Shown: piece after piece, positions 11,581-22,823 of the stretch
Numbering within the stretch: the stretch's first letter is position 1
Layout: every line of letters begins with the position of its first letter
From: Halicephalobus mephisto
Taxonomy: Eukaryota > Nematoda > Chromadorea > Rhabditida > Panagrolaimidae
Reading direction: 5' to 3'
Assembly (NCBI GenBank): GCA_009193035.1
Contig: SWDT01000045.1
Coordinates: forward strand, 372,001-436,000
Length of the DNA stretch: 64,000 nt
Position numbers and translations under genes: made by a program
Notes under the pieces: generated by a model
Database searches by the model: none
What the model was told of the DNA's origin: nothing
What the model saw: only the letters and a program-made list of their open reading frames with translations

Positions 11581-14344
11581 TCACAGGGTACTCAACCCGG
11601 AAGGCCAGTCAAATCCATACTTTTTCTTCTGATGGTCCCAGAACTCCACCCGATCCGACCACAAGTCCTTTCCGACTCCAGAATCCCCCTTGATGTCGAC
11701 GTAGGGTACTGTGTCCCCGGGTACGGTGGGTACTTGGAAGTCAGTAGTCATTGGTTTTCCGTATCTGGCGAAACTGACGAACAGATCAAGAAAGATCTTC
11801 TGGGTCTTCAATCTGGTTTCACTCGCGTCCTTCTTTGGCATACTGTAGATGTTCAGAAGTTCGCTTCCGTGTCTGGCGCCTTCGATCGACGGGTCGGCGT
11901 ACTCTTCCGGAACAAAACTGTACTTGTAAAAATAAACTTCATGTCCGGCTTGTGCTTTCATTTTCGCTTCCCTCAGGGCAGGCACGTTAAAGTGGATATC
12001 CGAGAAGATCTGAACGTAAGTCTGCAAGAAAAAATTTCTTCGATAATTCATGTTTTTTTCGTAAAAATCAATAATTTCTTTCGATGCTTCTTCTCGTTTG
12101 TTACCGTAGGCTTCTTCTGTTCCAAGAATTCCTCTCACAGATTCGGAAAAAACGGATTCTCGGAAATTTTTGATTTTGTAGTACGGTAGAGGAAAATATT
12201 TCGACGAATTTGAAGGACTTCTATCCAAAGCTAAAATTAAATAATTACAGAGAATTTTTAAATTTTAACGAAATTGTTTCAAAACAAATTTTCAGAATTA
12301 GAAATTTCTAGAATTTTTGAATTTAGATAATTTATGTTTTTTTTGGATTCTGAAAAATTCGAAGAACTTTATTCAAATTTCAGAAAATCACAAAAAATTC
12401 ACTAGGATTGTAGAAAATTTTAAAATTAACCAAGATTCCGGAAAATTCGAAGAACTTTATTCAAATTTCAGAAAGCTTCAGAATCCTCTAGAGTTATTTA
12501 CAGAAGTTTACAAACTCCTATGAAATTCCGCAAAGTTTCAGAATTTCAGATTTTTTAAAATTCTAGAACCTTCGCCAAAATTCAACTTTTTTCATTTTAC
12601 TGTAGTTGACTTACCGAAGGAAATATCTTCTTGACTGTCGATCCCGATCAGATTTGCTCTTTTTGGAGCTTTTCGAATGGCATCTGCGAAGTCAACTGCA
12701 TCTAAGAAATCTCCATCTATTCTCGGATGGAAAAAACTGAAAGCAGGAGTATCTACCCTCAGTACCCCACGAGAAATGAAAGTTTTAGCTGCATTTAAAA
12801 TGTCCTGTGTTGAGACCTTCTGGATGCATTTTTTAAGGTCTTCAACTTTGTCACATCCGAGGGCTCTGGTCAGCTGCTTCGACGAATCTACAGTAATGTC
12901 ACCGTTGGCCCAGACACTTTGGGAACTTCCACTCATCGGAATAGCATTCGAAAAAAGATCCTCTGATTCAGGAGTCAACGTCAACCAAGATACAGAAGCG
13001 CCTCCGGCAGACTCTCCGAAAATCGTTATTTTGTCCGGATTTCCTCCGAAGTTTGGGATAACTTCTTTGATGAATTTCAAAGCTTGGATCTGATCCCAGA
13101 GACCGTAATTGCCTAAGGCGAAGTTGTTTCCAGTAGAGTAGAATCCAAACGGACCCAGACGGTAATTAATAGAAGCGAAAATAACTTTTCTCGAAACCAG
13201 ATTCTCGACCGTGGCTTGATACGAATAATCAGCAGCGGATCCAGTGATGAAATCTCCTCCGTGGATAAACACCATCACCGGATAACCGTCTGAATTTGAA
13301 GAATTCGTTGGTCTGACGATGTTCAAAGTCAGACAATCTTCACTTTCGCTTGGATCGTAAGAAGGGTATGTGGCACATCTCGCCCCGAACGCCTTTGCCG
13401 ACAGCGGTTTTTCCCATTTGTCAGGGGGCAGCGGTTTCTGAAAATCAACGAAATCAATCATATTATAAAACTCAACAATGATAATTACTGCAAAATTATC
13501 TAAATGTCGATTTTAAATTTTCAGTTTCAGATGCTTTCAAAAACTACAAAATTTCATAATTTTATATTAGATTGCTTCGGTAGTACAATGGTAGTATACG
13601 TGACTGCAAAGTTACGAGACTGGGGTTCGATTCCCGACCGAAGACTGCAGATCCAGGCCTTGCCAGCCGCAATCTGACTACAAACGGCTAAGATGCACTC
13701 ATCAAAGAAAGAAGCGAGGTCAGAAAGATCAAAAAGATGATCCTAGTAAGAGAAGAATTTTTTGAAGATGATCCTAGTAAGAGAAGAATTCCCTAAAGAT
13801 GATCCTAGTAAGAGGAAGAATTCTCTGAAGACGATCAGAAAGGTTGAGATGCGCTAACGCAAGCAAACAATAGAATCTAAGCTTGAGTATATAATGTTGT
13901 AAATCCAATATTGTAATTGCTTTGAAAACGTTCGATAAAGCGCTAAGTGCTAAAGTGCTATATTAGATTCTGAAACCTTGTATGAAATCCTAGAAACTTG
14001 TAAAATTTCCTTCTAAATTCTAGAAGTCTTCCGAAACTACTGAGATATTAGAAGATTTCGAAATATTCCGTCAGATTTTAGAACATTCTGGAAATTTCTC
14101 CGGAATCTCAATTAGATAAATCTTCACCTACCTCGAATCTCAAGCTCCCTATTGGGGCTTTGGCGTAAGGGATCCCGAGGAAAACATCGGCTTTGAAACC
14201 AGAAGTCGTCTCGAAAGTAAACCCTTCGATTACCCCATAGTTAGTCTGGACAGATGGAAGTGATGGGAAGCTACTCAAATCGGGATCAATACAGAAGAAA
14301 CAAGCGATTTTCAAAAGAGTTTTGAATATCAATCTCAACTGCAT
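11581..14344 (-). CDS. Type-B carboxylesterase, secreted or membrane-routed
   Basis: Minus-strand exons 14132-14344, 12615-13437 and 11581-12230 join in frame to give 561 residues, a normal length for the family. The ATG at 14344 follows directly on a TTTTCTAG acceptor. The first ~20 residues are hydrophobic (LIFKTLLKIACFFC), a probable signal sequence. Landmarks of the alpha/beta-hydrolase fold: FLGIPYAKAPIGSLRFEKPL, EDCLTLNIVRP, the oxyanion segment FIHGGDF, nucleophile Ser214 in FGESAGG, Glu341 in DSQED and His466 in ARHGSELL, so the triad is complete. The family hydrolyses carboxylic esters and amides in xenobiotic and lipid metabolism; cholinesterases and neuroligins are relatives. Nothing marks it as an acetylcholinesterase. 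No HDEL-type retention tail is present (it ends in SGLSTL). Intron 1 (694 bp) carries a SINE; intron 2 (384 bp) is plain AT-rich sequence. Confidence 0.94.
13563..13573 (+). repeat. Left target-site duplication of the SINE
   Basis: TATATTAGATT, identical to 13959-13969. Confidence 0.88.
13574..13958 (+). mobile_element. tRNA-derived SINE with 11-bp target-site duplication
   Basis: The 385-bp element is flanked by perfect TATATTAGATT duplications at 13563-13573 and 13959-13969. The head (about 13574-13645) looks like tRNA: an A-box-like TAGTACAATGG, a Cys-type GCA in the anticodon position, and a B box GGTTCGATTCC. The anticodon loop does not fold with seven bases, so it is not a working tRNA. 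The body holds three to four copies of a ~32-bp unit (GATGATCCTAGTAAGAG). The tail (GTAATTGCTTTGAAAACG, then CGATAAAGCGC) recurs in a truncated element at 25180. It sits in intron 1 of the carboxylesterase, antisense to it. Confidence 0.88.
13959..13969 (+). repeat. Right target-site duplication of the SINE
   Basis: TATATTAGATT, identical to 13563-13573. Confidence 0.88.
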
Positions 14345-14412
14345 CTAGAAAATCGATAAACAGACAGGCAAAAGACAAGCAAACAGTTCTTGTTGCTCAG
14401 CAACCTCCGATT

Positions 14413-14421
14413 GTATTTATA
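14413..14421 (-). promoter_or_regulatory. TATA box upstream of the carboxylesterase
   Basis: TATAAATAC on the minus strand, about 70 bases upstream of the ATG at 14344. The spacing suits a start site near 14385-14390 followed by a short outron ending at the TTTTCTAG acceptor. Confidence 0.55.
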
Positions 14422-14898
14422 CCACCCATTTAGCGGTGATTCCAAATATGGATAACGAAATCTCCGTGATGGGACGTGTCTGTTCCGAAAATTTATGTTT
14501 TAATTGTTACAATTTTAATTAAAGAATTAAAAATTATTTCAAAAACTTTTACATTTGCTATACAGTATTTCCAAAACCACTATAGGTAAATTTCCACTTT
14601 TTATGTACTTTTAATGTGAAATTTCAAATATTCTTGAAATTCCAGAACCTTGGTATAGTCAATTTGAAAGAGGAATTCTTCAAAAAATATCAAAAATGTA
14701 ATCACAAACCTTTTTGTGTCCATATCCCATTTTAAACTACTTCCAGATATGCAGAGATCTTACAGCTGATTGAATTCAATGTGGCGTATGCTAAAAATCA
14801 TCTGATTTCTGGGACAAACTTTTTTTTTCCATTCTGAAACTGTTATGTCTTTACTTAACAATAAGACACAAATATAAAAATAGTAACAATATTATTAA

Positions 14899-15025
14899 CA
14901 CGTTGACGACAATACGAGTCGTTTCTGGGTCGTAAGTTGGTGGCGTGTTGGGACAATGCGATCCAGAAATGAGTCGTAAGAAACGAACGCCAAAAAACGG
15001 CTGGTCCCAATCGGTCGTCAACGTG
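14899..15025. mobile_element. piggyBac-type MITE with TTAA target duplication
   Basis: Terminal inverted repeats CACGTTGACGAC at 14899 and its complement ending at 15025 are flanked by TTAA at 14895-14898 and 15026-15029. A TTAA duplication is diagnostic of the piggyBac superfamily. The 127-bp element also has a second inner inverted pair (CGTTTCTGG / CCAGAAATG). It has no coding capacity. Confidence 0.82.
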
Positions 15026-15062
15026 TTAAATATCAGAGTTACACTCAAGGAGGAATTCCGAT

Positions 15063-15230
15063 ACACCGAAGTGTTCCTTTTTATACTCCTCCGTGGAGAG
15101 AAGGGACGGTTAAGACTTCGGTGTTCTGCATATCTCTGATCATTGTCACTGCCCAGCTGGGTTCAACGAACCTAAGAGTGTCACTTGCCCATCTCCGGTC
15201 ATGGGAACTATGTGTCCCCAACAGAAACAA
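15063..15230. other. GC-richer segment with a long hairpin, unassigned
   Basis: ACACCGAAGT at 15063-15072 pairs perfectly with ACTTCGGTGT at 15115-15124. On the minus strand a TATAAAAAGG box near 15085 and a TGTTGGGGACAC start near 15226 suggest an LTR fragment. A structured RNA gene is the alternative. No protein frame. Confidence 0.35.
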
Positions 15231-15288
15231 AGGTTCAATAATATCCTTTCCGTTTTTGATATCCTGTTAAAGTTTGTTCAAATATCTT

Positions 15289-15555
15289 TCACATTGGTTT
15301 GAGGTCAAATTTCTCGACAATTCTGATGATGCTATCTTTCGAAATCCCTAGGTATTGGTTAACAGTCCTCTGGCTGAGTACCATTTTGTTTGAGATGTGA
15401 TCAACATAGAGAAACATAATTAAAACTCTTGTAGTGATCTGTGTAATCTTTGGAAACCAGATGGAAAATGTTAAACTTATTTTTACTCTTTTAATAACTT
15501 TGGTTTTCTTGAATATTCGACTTTCAAAAGACGTCAAACTTTGACATCTGTACAA
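15289..15555 (-). pseudogene. Open frame with a helix-turn-helix-like stretch, possible transposase remnant
   Basis: An 88-residue minus-strand frame ends in LSQRTVNQYLGISKDSIIRI, which looks like the DNA-binding helix-turn-helix of Tc1/mariner-type transposases. The rest is not recognisable and no splice sites or partner domains were found. It may be chance. Confidence 0.2.
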
Positions 15556-15559
15556 GAAA

Positions 15560-15970
15560 ATTATGTCTTTTCAAAAGTAGAGAATACTGTTGGAAATTGA
15601 GTAATTTTACATCGTAAGAGTTGTTGACGAACGTAATAAATTTGTTCATTATTGTTCATGGGCGTGCTTGTGCGGCTAATTTGCCCTTTGAATAAGCAAC
15701 CTTGATCCCGACACGAATGTTTGTGTCAGTTGTTTTATATATATATATATGAATTGATTTTCTAGTTGTTCCTTGTTTTCCTATCTTTTTGTAATACATA
15801 AATTACAACAAAGTTTCTCGTCGAAGGACAAACAATCATTAAACGTAAATAGAATTTTAAGCAATATATATTTTAGCAAAAAGAACAACTTCCAATATTA
15901 GTGATTTATTGTTTTTTATTTTCTAATACGGCCATGAAGCATTTATATGAAATAGTCTATCACAAAATAA
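15560..15970. other. Intergenic, no gene seen
   Basis: AT-rich. A short GC-richer piece at 15655-15715 and a (TA)n run at 15739-15750 are the only notable marks. Confidence 0.5.
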
Positions 15971-15972
15971 TA

Positions 15973-16205
15973 CAGTGGAATCTCGATATAAGGCACCCTC
16001 AAGGGACCGGACAAATCGTGCCTTATATCGTGGGGTGCTTTTTATCGAAGGTCGAATATGACTAAAATTCCTTAAAATCGTGTCTTATATCGAGGATCGA
16101 ATATGACTAAAATTCCTTAAATTCTCGGGAATTTGTATGTGGGCCAAACTGACATACTGAAATCGTGCCTTATAGCCTGGGGTGCGTTATATCGAGATTC
16201 CACTG
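15973..16205. mobile_element. Tc1/mariner-type MITE with TA target duplication
   Basis: A 233-bp palindromic element starting CAGTGGAATCTCGATATAA and ending with its inverted copy (one mismatch in about 25 bp), flanked by TA at 15971 and 16206. The interior repeats CGTGCCTTATATCG and TCGAATATGACTAAAATTCC. It has no coding capacity. Confidence 0.9.
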
Positions 16206-16207
16206 TA

Positions 16208-17050
16208 TTCATACAGTTTTTGAAAAATATAGACTGAATTAAAGCCTATGATGTATGTATATTAAGATTTTCTCAACTTTCCCTTAACTATTTTAAATAT
16301 AATAGATTTGAATAAGAGTTCTGATCTCGGCTACTATTCCATCATGTCCATTGCTATTAAAGGACAAGTTCAGTCGTTTCTGACTCATGGAATTTATATA
16401 TCTACGACAAATCAAAAATAAAACATAACCTTCCAAGGTGGTCGGGAAGATTGATTCAGGTTTTTATTCTGTTTTTTCTTAGTTATTTTCGTCTATGAAA
16501 GACATTTCGTTCAAACAAAAATCTAAAGTTACCTACATGAAGGAAAAACCAAAGAACGGGTATTAAATCGAAAAGACTCCAATCGACGATGAATTGTTTA
16601 AAATTTTTATGGAATATTTTCTTTTTTATTCAATTAATTAATGGATCTAAGTCGAATAAACAATTATTTTCAAACAGCGAACTAAAAAACGAATATGTTC
16701 CGGTTTCAGACGAGAAGGCTGAGGTTTGATTTTTTAGATATGAAATTATAATTAAAAATATGATGTACTTTTTTGGGTTTTTAATTATTACTCAGAGCGA
16801 ATAAAATTTACAAATTCAGTAATTCACTGTAGAGCCTGATTCTCTTTCTTTTAAAATAACTTTAAAAGCTCTAGAAATTCGTATCAGGATAATTTTGTAA
16901 ATAAGTTTACTTCTACTCTGTATTAGATCGCAGGATGTAAGGGAATCTGACCTATTTCCTTAATTGATAATTGTTAACTCTTGGCTTTATTCCAGTAGTC
17001 AACAATACAAAATAGTTAAGAACAACTCTTCGCAGCTTGGTCTCGTTCCC
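16208..17050. other. Intergenic, no gene seen
   Basis: AT-rich unique-looking sequence without sustained frames or splice-bounded exons. Confidence 0.5.
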
Positions 17051-17084
17051 TGTTGTCGCTTCTGAGATCCTCCACTTCTGAATT

Positions 17085-17258
17085 CCTCCGCTTCTGAGAT
17101 CCTTTTCTTCTGAATTCCTCCGCTTCTGAATTCCTCTACTTCTGAATTCCTCTACTTCTGAATTCCTTTGCTTCTGAATTCCTTCGCTTCTGAATTCCTC
17201 CACTTCTGAATTCCTTCGCTTCTGAATTCTTCCGCTTCTGAATTCTTCCGCTTCTGCC
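17085..17258. repeat. 16-bp minisatellite, EcoRI-site repeat
   Basis: About eleven units of the form CTTCTGAATTCCTCCG, each with a GAATTC. Overlapping minus-strand frames of EEFRSEGIQK type run through it only because three 16-bp units make 48 bases. Confidence 0.88.
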
Positions 17259-17849
17259 GGCTAATTGGCGTGCAAGTTGAGTTCCTGCATCTCAAGGATT
17301 TTCGTGCCAAGAGTCTTCTCGCTTTCTGCGACACAGGAATCTAATATCAGTTATAATAATGTTTACAAGAGCATGTGCTTCATTACAAGTAACTTTTCAG
17401 AATTTCCAAATAGAAATGCAACTGATTTCGAAAAATACGTTCGGAATTTGTAATTCATATTTGCTAACATTTTTCAAAAACAACATAATCAGGAAATTGT
17501 TAAATCTGAACTTTTATGTTTCACTAGTTTCTGATTAATTTTTCAAAACAATTGGTCAATTACGATTCAAATTAAGTCTTTTCAATCACAAAATGGAATT
17601 ACTAATATCGATACATTCGATATGAAGAGTGAATGATCGATGTGTATTCGAAAGGAAAGAAATACTTTTTTTTTCAACTTTTGAAACACAAAACTGCACA
17701 TGTTTATTAAATTTTCCGTTGCAGAAGAACAGTTAACAGAAATTAAAAGTAAATCCTAATTTTGTATATGATAATCTACAAAATATGCTATCTTTGAAAA
17801 AGCAGTCTTGACTAAAGTGCTCTGTACGTCAGTTCCTGTTATTACAGAC

Positions 17850-18050
17850 GTAATGTATATAAAAATGTATATAAAAATGTGTATAAAAATGTATATAAAA
17901 ATATATATATAAATGTATATAAATATATATATAAATGTGTATAAAAATGTGTATAAAAATGTATATATAAATGTGTATAAAAATATATATATAAATGTAT
18001 ATAAAAATATATATATAAATTTGTATAAAAATGTGTATAAAAATGTGTGT
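17850..18050. repeat. AT minisatellite, GTATAAAAATGT unit
   Basis: Twelve- to fourteen-base units of GTATAAAAATGT and GTATATATAAAT repeat for about 200 bp. The minus strand stays open ([10 protein letters not shown] type) as a repeat artefact. Confidence 0.88.
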
Positions 18051-18390
18051 TATATGGTTTATTTTTCAAATCTCTGAGTCTGTCGGGCACTTGTTTTAAT
18101 ATATCAATAGATGCAGAATTTAATTCAAATCTTAGCAATATATGGAGTTTTATAAAATCATTGAAAAACTAGTTTCAAAAATTATTTTTCAATTGTCTTT
18201 CTAATGTAACATAATTTAACGCTAGATTCTGAATCTCCATTAAATGAAAGAAATTTAGGAAACTTGAGAGATAAAATATATTGAAATCTGAATTTGATTA
18301 TTTAAATTTTTCTGCGTTCTAGGACCAGTTTAGTAAAAAATAGAAAACATTTGCTTGCTAGTATTCAACGAAGATTATTTTTCATTATAG

Positions 18391-19452
18391 ATCATATCGG
18401 GTTACTGATTGGGATATCTTTGGTAAAATTTATCTGCCCAAAGATCATTACAGGAAGGAAAGTCACGAACTTTTTCTTGGTAATCTAATACGATACAGTT
18501 TATTAAGTAGTAATCATTTTAGGAATACCTTCAAAAATTTGGGTACATACTGCCTCCTCAATTCGTCGATACACCTAATAGAATGGCTGTGGGTTTCGCA
18601 ATTGGAAAAGATTCTTTAAAACATGCTGTTGCAAAATTCCAAGAATATATGGGATTACCTAAAACTGGCAAGCTAGATCTCCCGACAAAAAAGAAAATGG
18701 CCGAGCCGAGATGCGGGGTCTACGACATTCAGGCTATCTCAAGCCTCAGAACAACTCCTTTCAAATGGGAGAAACAACACTTAACCTACTCCATCAAGAA
18801 CTTCTTTCCAGACCTCCCCCAAGACGACATCAAAAGCTTAATAAAGAAGGCATTTGATACTGTAAGGAATTTGTCTGAGAATTGATAACAAACAAGTATC
18901 TCATAGAACCTACTAGAGCTTTTCGGATCGTCTTGGGAGTTTTTGAAATTATTCAAGATCAAATTTTCCGGAAACTAGACTCAAAGCCCTTCCACATTAA
19001 TACTAGTTTTTCATCCATTACAATAATATGATTTTCTTCAGTGGTCTGGAGTTATCCCTCTTGGTTTTGAAGAAGTTAGAACGCAGGATGAATCTGCAGA
19101 CATCCAAATTAAATTTGCCTCAGGTACTCACGGCGATCCTTGGCCTTTCGACGAGGAAGGAAAAGTCATAGCTCACGCCACCATGCCTACGAGTGGACTT
19201 GTTCACTTCGATAACGACGAAAAATGGACCTACATGGGTCCTGAGAATGCTCCTAAAGACCACATTGACTTGTTTACTGTAGCCATTCATGAAATTGGCC
19301 ATACACTTGGATTGGAGCACTCTCGGGACAAAAAATCAATCATGACACCGATCTACAAAAAACCTGTCGACAGTAATGGAAATTACATTGCTCCAAAGTT
19401 GTTCTCTGATGACATCAAAGCAATCCAAGATATTTACGGATCTAGAAAATAA
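18391..19452 (+). CDS. Minimal matrix metalloproteinase (matrixin), 5' end incomplete
   Basis: Two secure exons, 18523-18861 and 19042-19452, join in phase. They encode a propeptide beginning EYLQKFGYILPPQF with a peptidoglycan-binding-like fold, the cysteine switch PRCGVYD (Cys codon 18712-18714), and a catalytic domain with structural segments DIQIKFASGTHGD and PWPFDEEGKVIAHA, the zinc site HEIGHTLGLEHS (19288-19323) and the Met-turn SIMTP. The protein stops shortly after the catalytic domain, so there is no hemopexin domain, as in matrilysin. A probable upstream exon, 18391-18479, keeps phase and adds a hydrophobic segment (GLLIGISLVKFICPK) like a signal peptide. It has no ATG, so the start codon lies in an exon I could not find. 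These enzymes are secreted zymogens that cut extracellular-matrix proteins after the Cys-Zn bond is released. No furin site is seen between propeptide and catalytic domain. Confidence 0.9.
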
Positions 19453-19541
19453 GTGTTGAAACTGAGGACGGGACTTAACTCGTCCAAAGTTTTACACCAT
19501 TGTCTAAAATATTATCTAATCAGCCGATGCACCAATGTCGC

Positions 19542-19547
19542 AATAAA
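19542..19547 (+). terminator. Polyadenylation signal of the metalloproteinase
   Basis: AATAAA, about 90 bases after the TAA stop. Confidence 0.7.
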
Positions 19548-19831
19548 AAGTTAGGATAGCAAGTTCTAAGACCAATTGCTGCTTGAGTTTAACTTTGTAT
19601 TTTATATTTTTGAGGTCTTCCGAGTCTGACTGGCAACACCTGGACAAAAATTCTCTCCTCTTTTATTCTAATTATTATCGTGTCTGAATAAAGTGTTTTT
19701 GAAACTGCATATACAATAATGTAGTATAAAGTGTTTTGTTATTGGTTGGATGTCGATGGGAACCAGATCCTGCTTCCAGACACGAGCAAAGTTATTGCAT
19801 ATAATAAATCCTCGAACGCAACCATGAAAAT

Positions 19832-20078
19832 TGTTGGATCGGGCACCTAGCCTTAATGGGAAGCGCAACCAACCGGGAGCGCTTGGTCCCGAACGGATTG
19901 CTTTAGCACCGACAAGAGGACATACAGTTCCTCTTGGCGGGAAGTTGTTTTTATGTTTATGTCTATGTCGCTTTCGACATAGGGAGTTATTCTTTGTACT
20001 GTGCTAAAGGAGTTATTTAATAAACTCTTCTTATATTATTTTCTCTTCTCATCCAGACGTGGGTCACTCGGCGTGACA
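19832..20078 (+). mobile_element. Solo-LTR-like segment, copy 1
   Basis: It starts TGTTGGATCGGG and ends TCGGCGTGACA, a TG...CA form. It carries GAGCGCTTGGTCCCGAACGG, an AATAAA signal near 20020 and the 3' end CATCCAGACGTGGGTCACTC. The same start, middle and end recur at 60652-61084. No retroelement genes adjoin and no target duplication was found, so the ends are approximate. Confidence 0.65.
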
Positions 20079-20079
20079 G

Positions 20080-20640
20080 ATCTAACAAAAATAAATGATC
20101 TATTCTGATATCTCTCAACTTTCCCGTCAGAAGTAAGAAGATCGGAACACCTGGAAATCTCACTTCATTCTTGGTTGCTAAAAATTTCGAATCTGGTTTG
20201 TTTTACAACTGGACGAAAAGTAAAACAGTTCAAAGTAATACTATTGTGAAAAAACAAAACAGAAATTACTACAAAGTAGTCTTCACATGAATTTTTATAA
20301 ATGCATGTTATTCTTGAAAATTTTAGAAATCTAGACTTTGATATTTCGTAATTTCGCTTCTATAAAATTATATTGATGAAATATGAACAAAAAATTTCTT
20401 GGCATTTGTCCTTTGAACCTTCAATTTTCCCAGTAGTGCACAATAAATAGGACATCTCGTAGCAAGTAATGGATATCACAGTATTTTGAAATTTTTCAAG
20501 TCGTTCATTGAGCCAAAATTCGGAATATCTCGTTCCAGAAACCTCCACATAATAAAGTTTTTTTAATATTTCGGAAATAACATTGAATATCGTTAGGAAG
20601 AATTATATATCTCGAAAATTATTTTCAATAAAGTTAGTCT
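20080..20640. other. Intergenic, no gene seen
   Basis: Moderately AT-rich sequence with no splice-bounded frame. Confidence 0.5.
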
Positions 20641-20780
20641 TGGAGCACAAGACTAGAGAGGATTTCAATATCAGAGGGAGTGGAATACTGTAGGACATGA
20701 ATGAAACTCTCGGTTGTAGTTGTATAGGAGGAAATAGATAAATTGCGTTAGTAAACATCAGCATTATCTGTTTTTGTTGG
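20641..20780 (+). repeat. Dispersed GTACTGTAG repeat, single copy
   Basis: Shares GGGAGTGGAATACTGTAG, TCTCGGTTGTAGTTGT and AGTAAACATCA with the array at 24410-25170 and the copy at 61273-61400. Confidence 0.75.
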
Positions 20781-21060
20781 ATTGTGCATGATCTATTTGA
20801 ATGCAAACCACACACGTTGGTCCCGGAGGGAAATACCCTAAGGACCAATGGAAGGTGGACGATTGCGGGTTGGCGACAATTTGGAGATTGCGCAATATTT
20901 TGGATAGAGCTGTGATTTATCTCGTGCCCTTGGCCCCATGAAGTTATTTCCACACATTTGTGTCTACACACAGATCCGGAGCCCCCAGCGACGGTCCAAC
21001 AGTTTTCTATCTTAACAACTAGTTTGTTGAGATTCCTATATCACATAACTCGTTCAGTTA
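20781..21060. other. GC-richer segment next to U1 snRNA, unassigned
   Basis: Contains GTTGGTCCCGGAGGGAAATA, GGCGACAATTTGGAG and CAATATTTTGGA. I compared it by eye with U2, U5, U6, SRP, RNase P and 5S RNA and saw no match. No protein frame. It could be part of a repeat or an unrecognised small RNA. Confidence 0.3.
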
Positions 21061-21171
21061 CATCTTCACGTTGGTAAGTGAATAAAATCTGATGATCGCT
21101 CAACTTTCGTGACGAGAACCCACTTCGCAATCAACGAAAACAAGTCGGCAATTAGAAAAGCGCAAAGATTA

Positions 21172-21338
21172 TAAGGGGAAGCGCGAACGCTATCCCCAAC
21201 ACCCAAAAATTTAGCTGTTGGCGTACTCCAGTTCGGAGCAGCCATAGGGGTCAGCCTGGACCCTAAAGTGCAATGGGCAAGCCTCGCCCTAGAGATCTCG
21301 TCTTCTTGATCACGAGAACCTCCCAGCCAGGTAAGTTT
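21172..21338 (-). ncRNA. U1 snRNA
   Basis: On the minus strand the 5' end reads AAACTTACCTGG, the segment that pairs with 5' splice sites. Stem-loop I carries GATCAAGAAG in its loop (the U1-70K site is GAUCAYGAAG). Stem-loop II carries ATTGCACTTT (the U1A site begins AUUGCAC). The Sm site is AAATTTTTGG at 21205-21214. A terminal stem with GGGGATAGCG, a TTCG loop and CGCTTCCCC closes the RNA. The length of about 167 nt matches nematode U1 (near 164 nt). All functional motifs are intact, so this looks like a working gene, although snRNA pseudogenes are common. The 5' end could be two bases further out. Confidence 0.93.
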
Positions 21339-21339
21339 A

Positions 21340-22340
21340 TGAGCCGTCTTGCGCCGTCCACTTGTGCCATCGCTTCCATCTCTCTTTCCTAAACCGATTG
21401 ACCGAGTTAGAGAAAAAAAGTGCATGCTATTTGTTCTGCAATTTTTATTGGAAAAAATAAAATCGAAGTTATATTTATTTTAAAAAAATAAAATCGAAGT
21501 TATATTTTTTTAAAAAATAAAATATGAAACATAAATGTTCCCAGCCGACCTTTTTGTTTTGTTTTTGGAATTTCTAAAACAACGAAAAAAGCTTGATGAT
21601 TGAAGTTTTCAATTTTGACTAAAATTTTTAAAATTCATAAAAATACAAAAATATAAAAAGCAAGAAATTTCCAAAAATAAAATTGTTGAAAATTTTTAAT
21701 TTTTTAATTTGCTCATTTTTCGGAAAATTAGGTCTCGAAAAGAAAAAAATGATTTTCTTCCAAAAATCAGCATCGAAGTTTTAAAAATAATTGGTTTTGA
21801 AATAAAAGATTGAAATTAAATGAAAAAATTTAAATAAAAAATAAAGTTAAAAATTTAAATAAAAAAAATTTAAATAAAAATCTAAAATTTAAAATTTAAA
21901 TTAAATTTAAAAATTTAAATAAAAATTTAAAATTTAAATAAAAAATAAAATTGAAATTAAATTTGCAGCTTGCATGCAATATTTGGCCAAGTCGATTGGT
22001 GAGTTTTAATCAGTTCGAAATTCTTCAATTTTAGTTTTATAATTTTATTTGAAAATACGACCTAGGATATCTGTGAAAAAAAATTTCGGTATTTATGGGT
22101 TATACGCACACAGGTCTTGATGCAGAAATTTTCAGTGCATTTTAACATATTTTTAGGTGAATTAAGACTTTTAAATAAAAATACGAATGATATCGCGAGA
22201 TAGAGTTAAGTTAGATTTAGGTTTCTTGCGCTGGATTTGGGCTTGAGATTAGATTTGGATTAAGCTTGATTAGGATGCCTACATAGAGACGCAGCCGATC
22301 GAGCAAAGTGGCGTGCCAGGACCAAACAAGCAGACCTTGC
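21340..22340. other. U1 5' flank and AT-rich intergenic sequence
   Basis: The first 70 bases (CGTCCACTTGTGCCATCGCT and CTAAACCGATTGACCGAG) are where an snRNA proximal sequence element would lie on the minus strand; I cannot define its limits. From 21470 the sequence is simple AAATTTAAAT. No gene seen. Confidence 0.4.
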
Positions 22341-22359
22341 ATAGCGCGGGACAAATGCT

Positions 22360-22425
22360 AAGAAGAACAAGAAGAAGAAGAAGAACAAGAAGAAGAAGAA
22401 CAAGAACAAGAAGAACAAGAAGGAT
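22360..22425. repeat. GAA/AAC trinucleotide microsatellite
   Basis: About 65 bp of GAAGAAGAAC-type repeats. Confidence 0.9.
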
Positions 22426-22823
22426 GCCTACATATAGCCCATAAGTACCGAAGTTCCAAACAACGAGGACATGTCACCCAAGCTGCCCCAATGCTGCGCG
22501 CAAACTGCAAATTTAATTTTGATTTTATTTTTGAAATTGGGCATTTTGTGTACTTCGGCATAGAATGGAAATTACAATAATATTATTTTTAAACCAAAAA
22601 CCGACTATGTTAAAAATGCGAAATTTACTTTGTATTCTGCGTTCCCGGAACCGAACTACGAATTTTTTAGAAATTCTACCGTACACCGTTCCGGTCTTCG
22701 ACACCTTTGACTGAAGGCAGTTGATTCATTTCTGATATTTCATCGATATTAAATAAAAATAATAACATTCAGTTTCCTTTATAAACATCCGTGAAAAAAT
22801 TAATTTTTATTTTTCCAAGAATC

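Noticed and set aside
13574..13645. Functional tRNA-Cys gene
   Set aside because: The anticodon arm cannot fold with a seven-base loop, the first acceptor pair is mismatched, and the sequence runs on into a SINE body bounded by target duplications.
18391..18479. Alternative frame of the putative signal exon of the metalloproteinase (SYRVTDWDIFGKIYLPKDHY)
   Set aside because: It looks protein-like but leaves phase 1 at the donor and would hit a stop in the next exon; the hydrophobic frame ends in phase 0.
20781..21060. Another spliceosomal or SRP RNA beside U1
   Set aside because: No match by eye to U2, U5, U6, SRP, RNase P or 5S landmarks; left unassigned.
22358..22561. Ser/Cys-rich 67-residue protein
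   Set aside because: Its C-terminus is the antisense of a GAA/AAC microsatellite.
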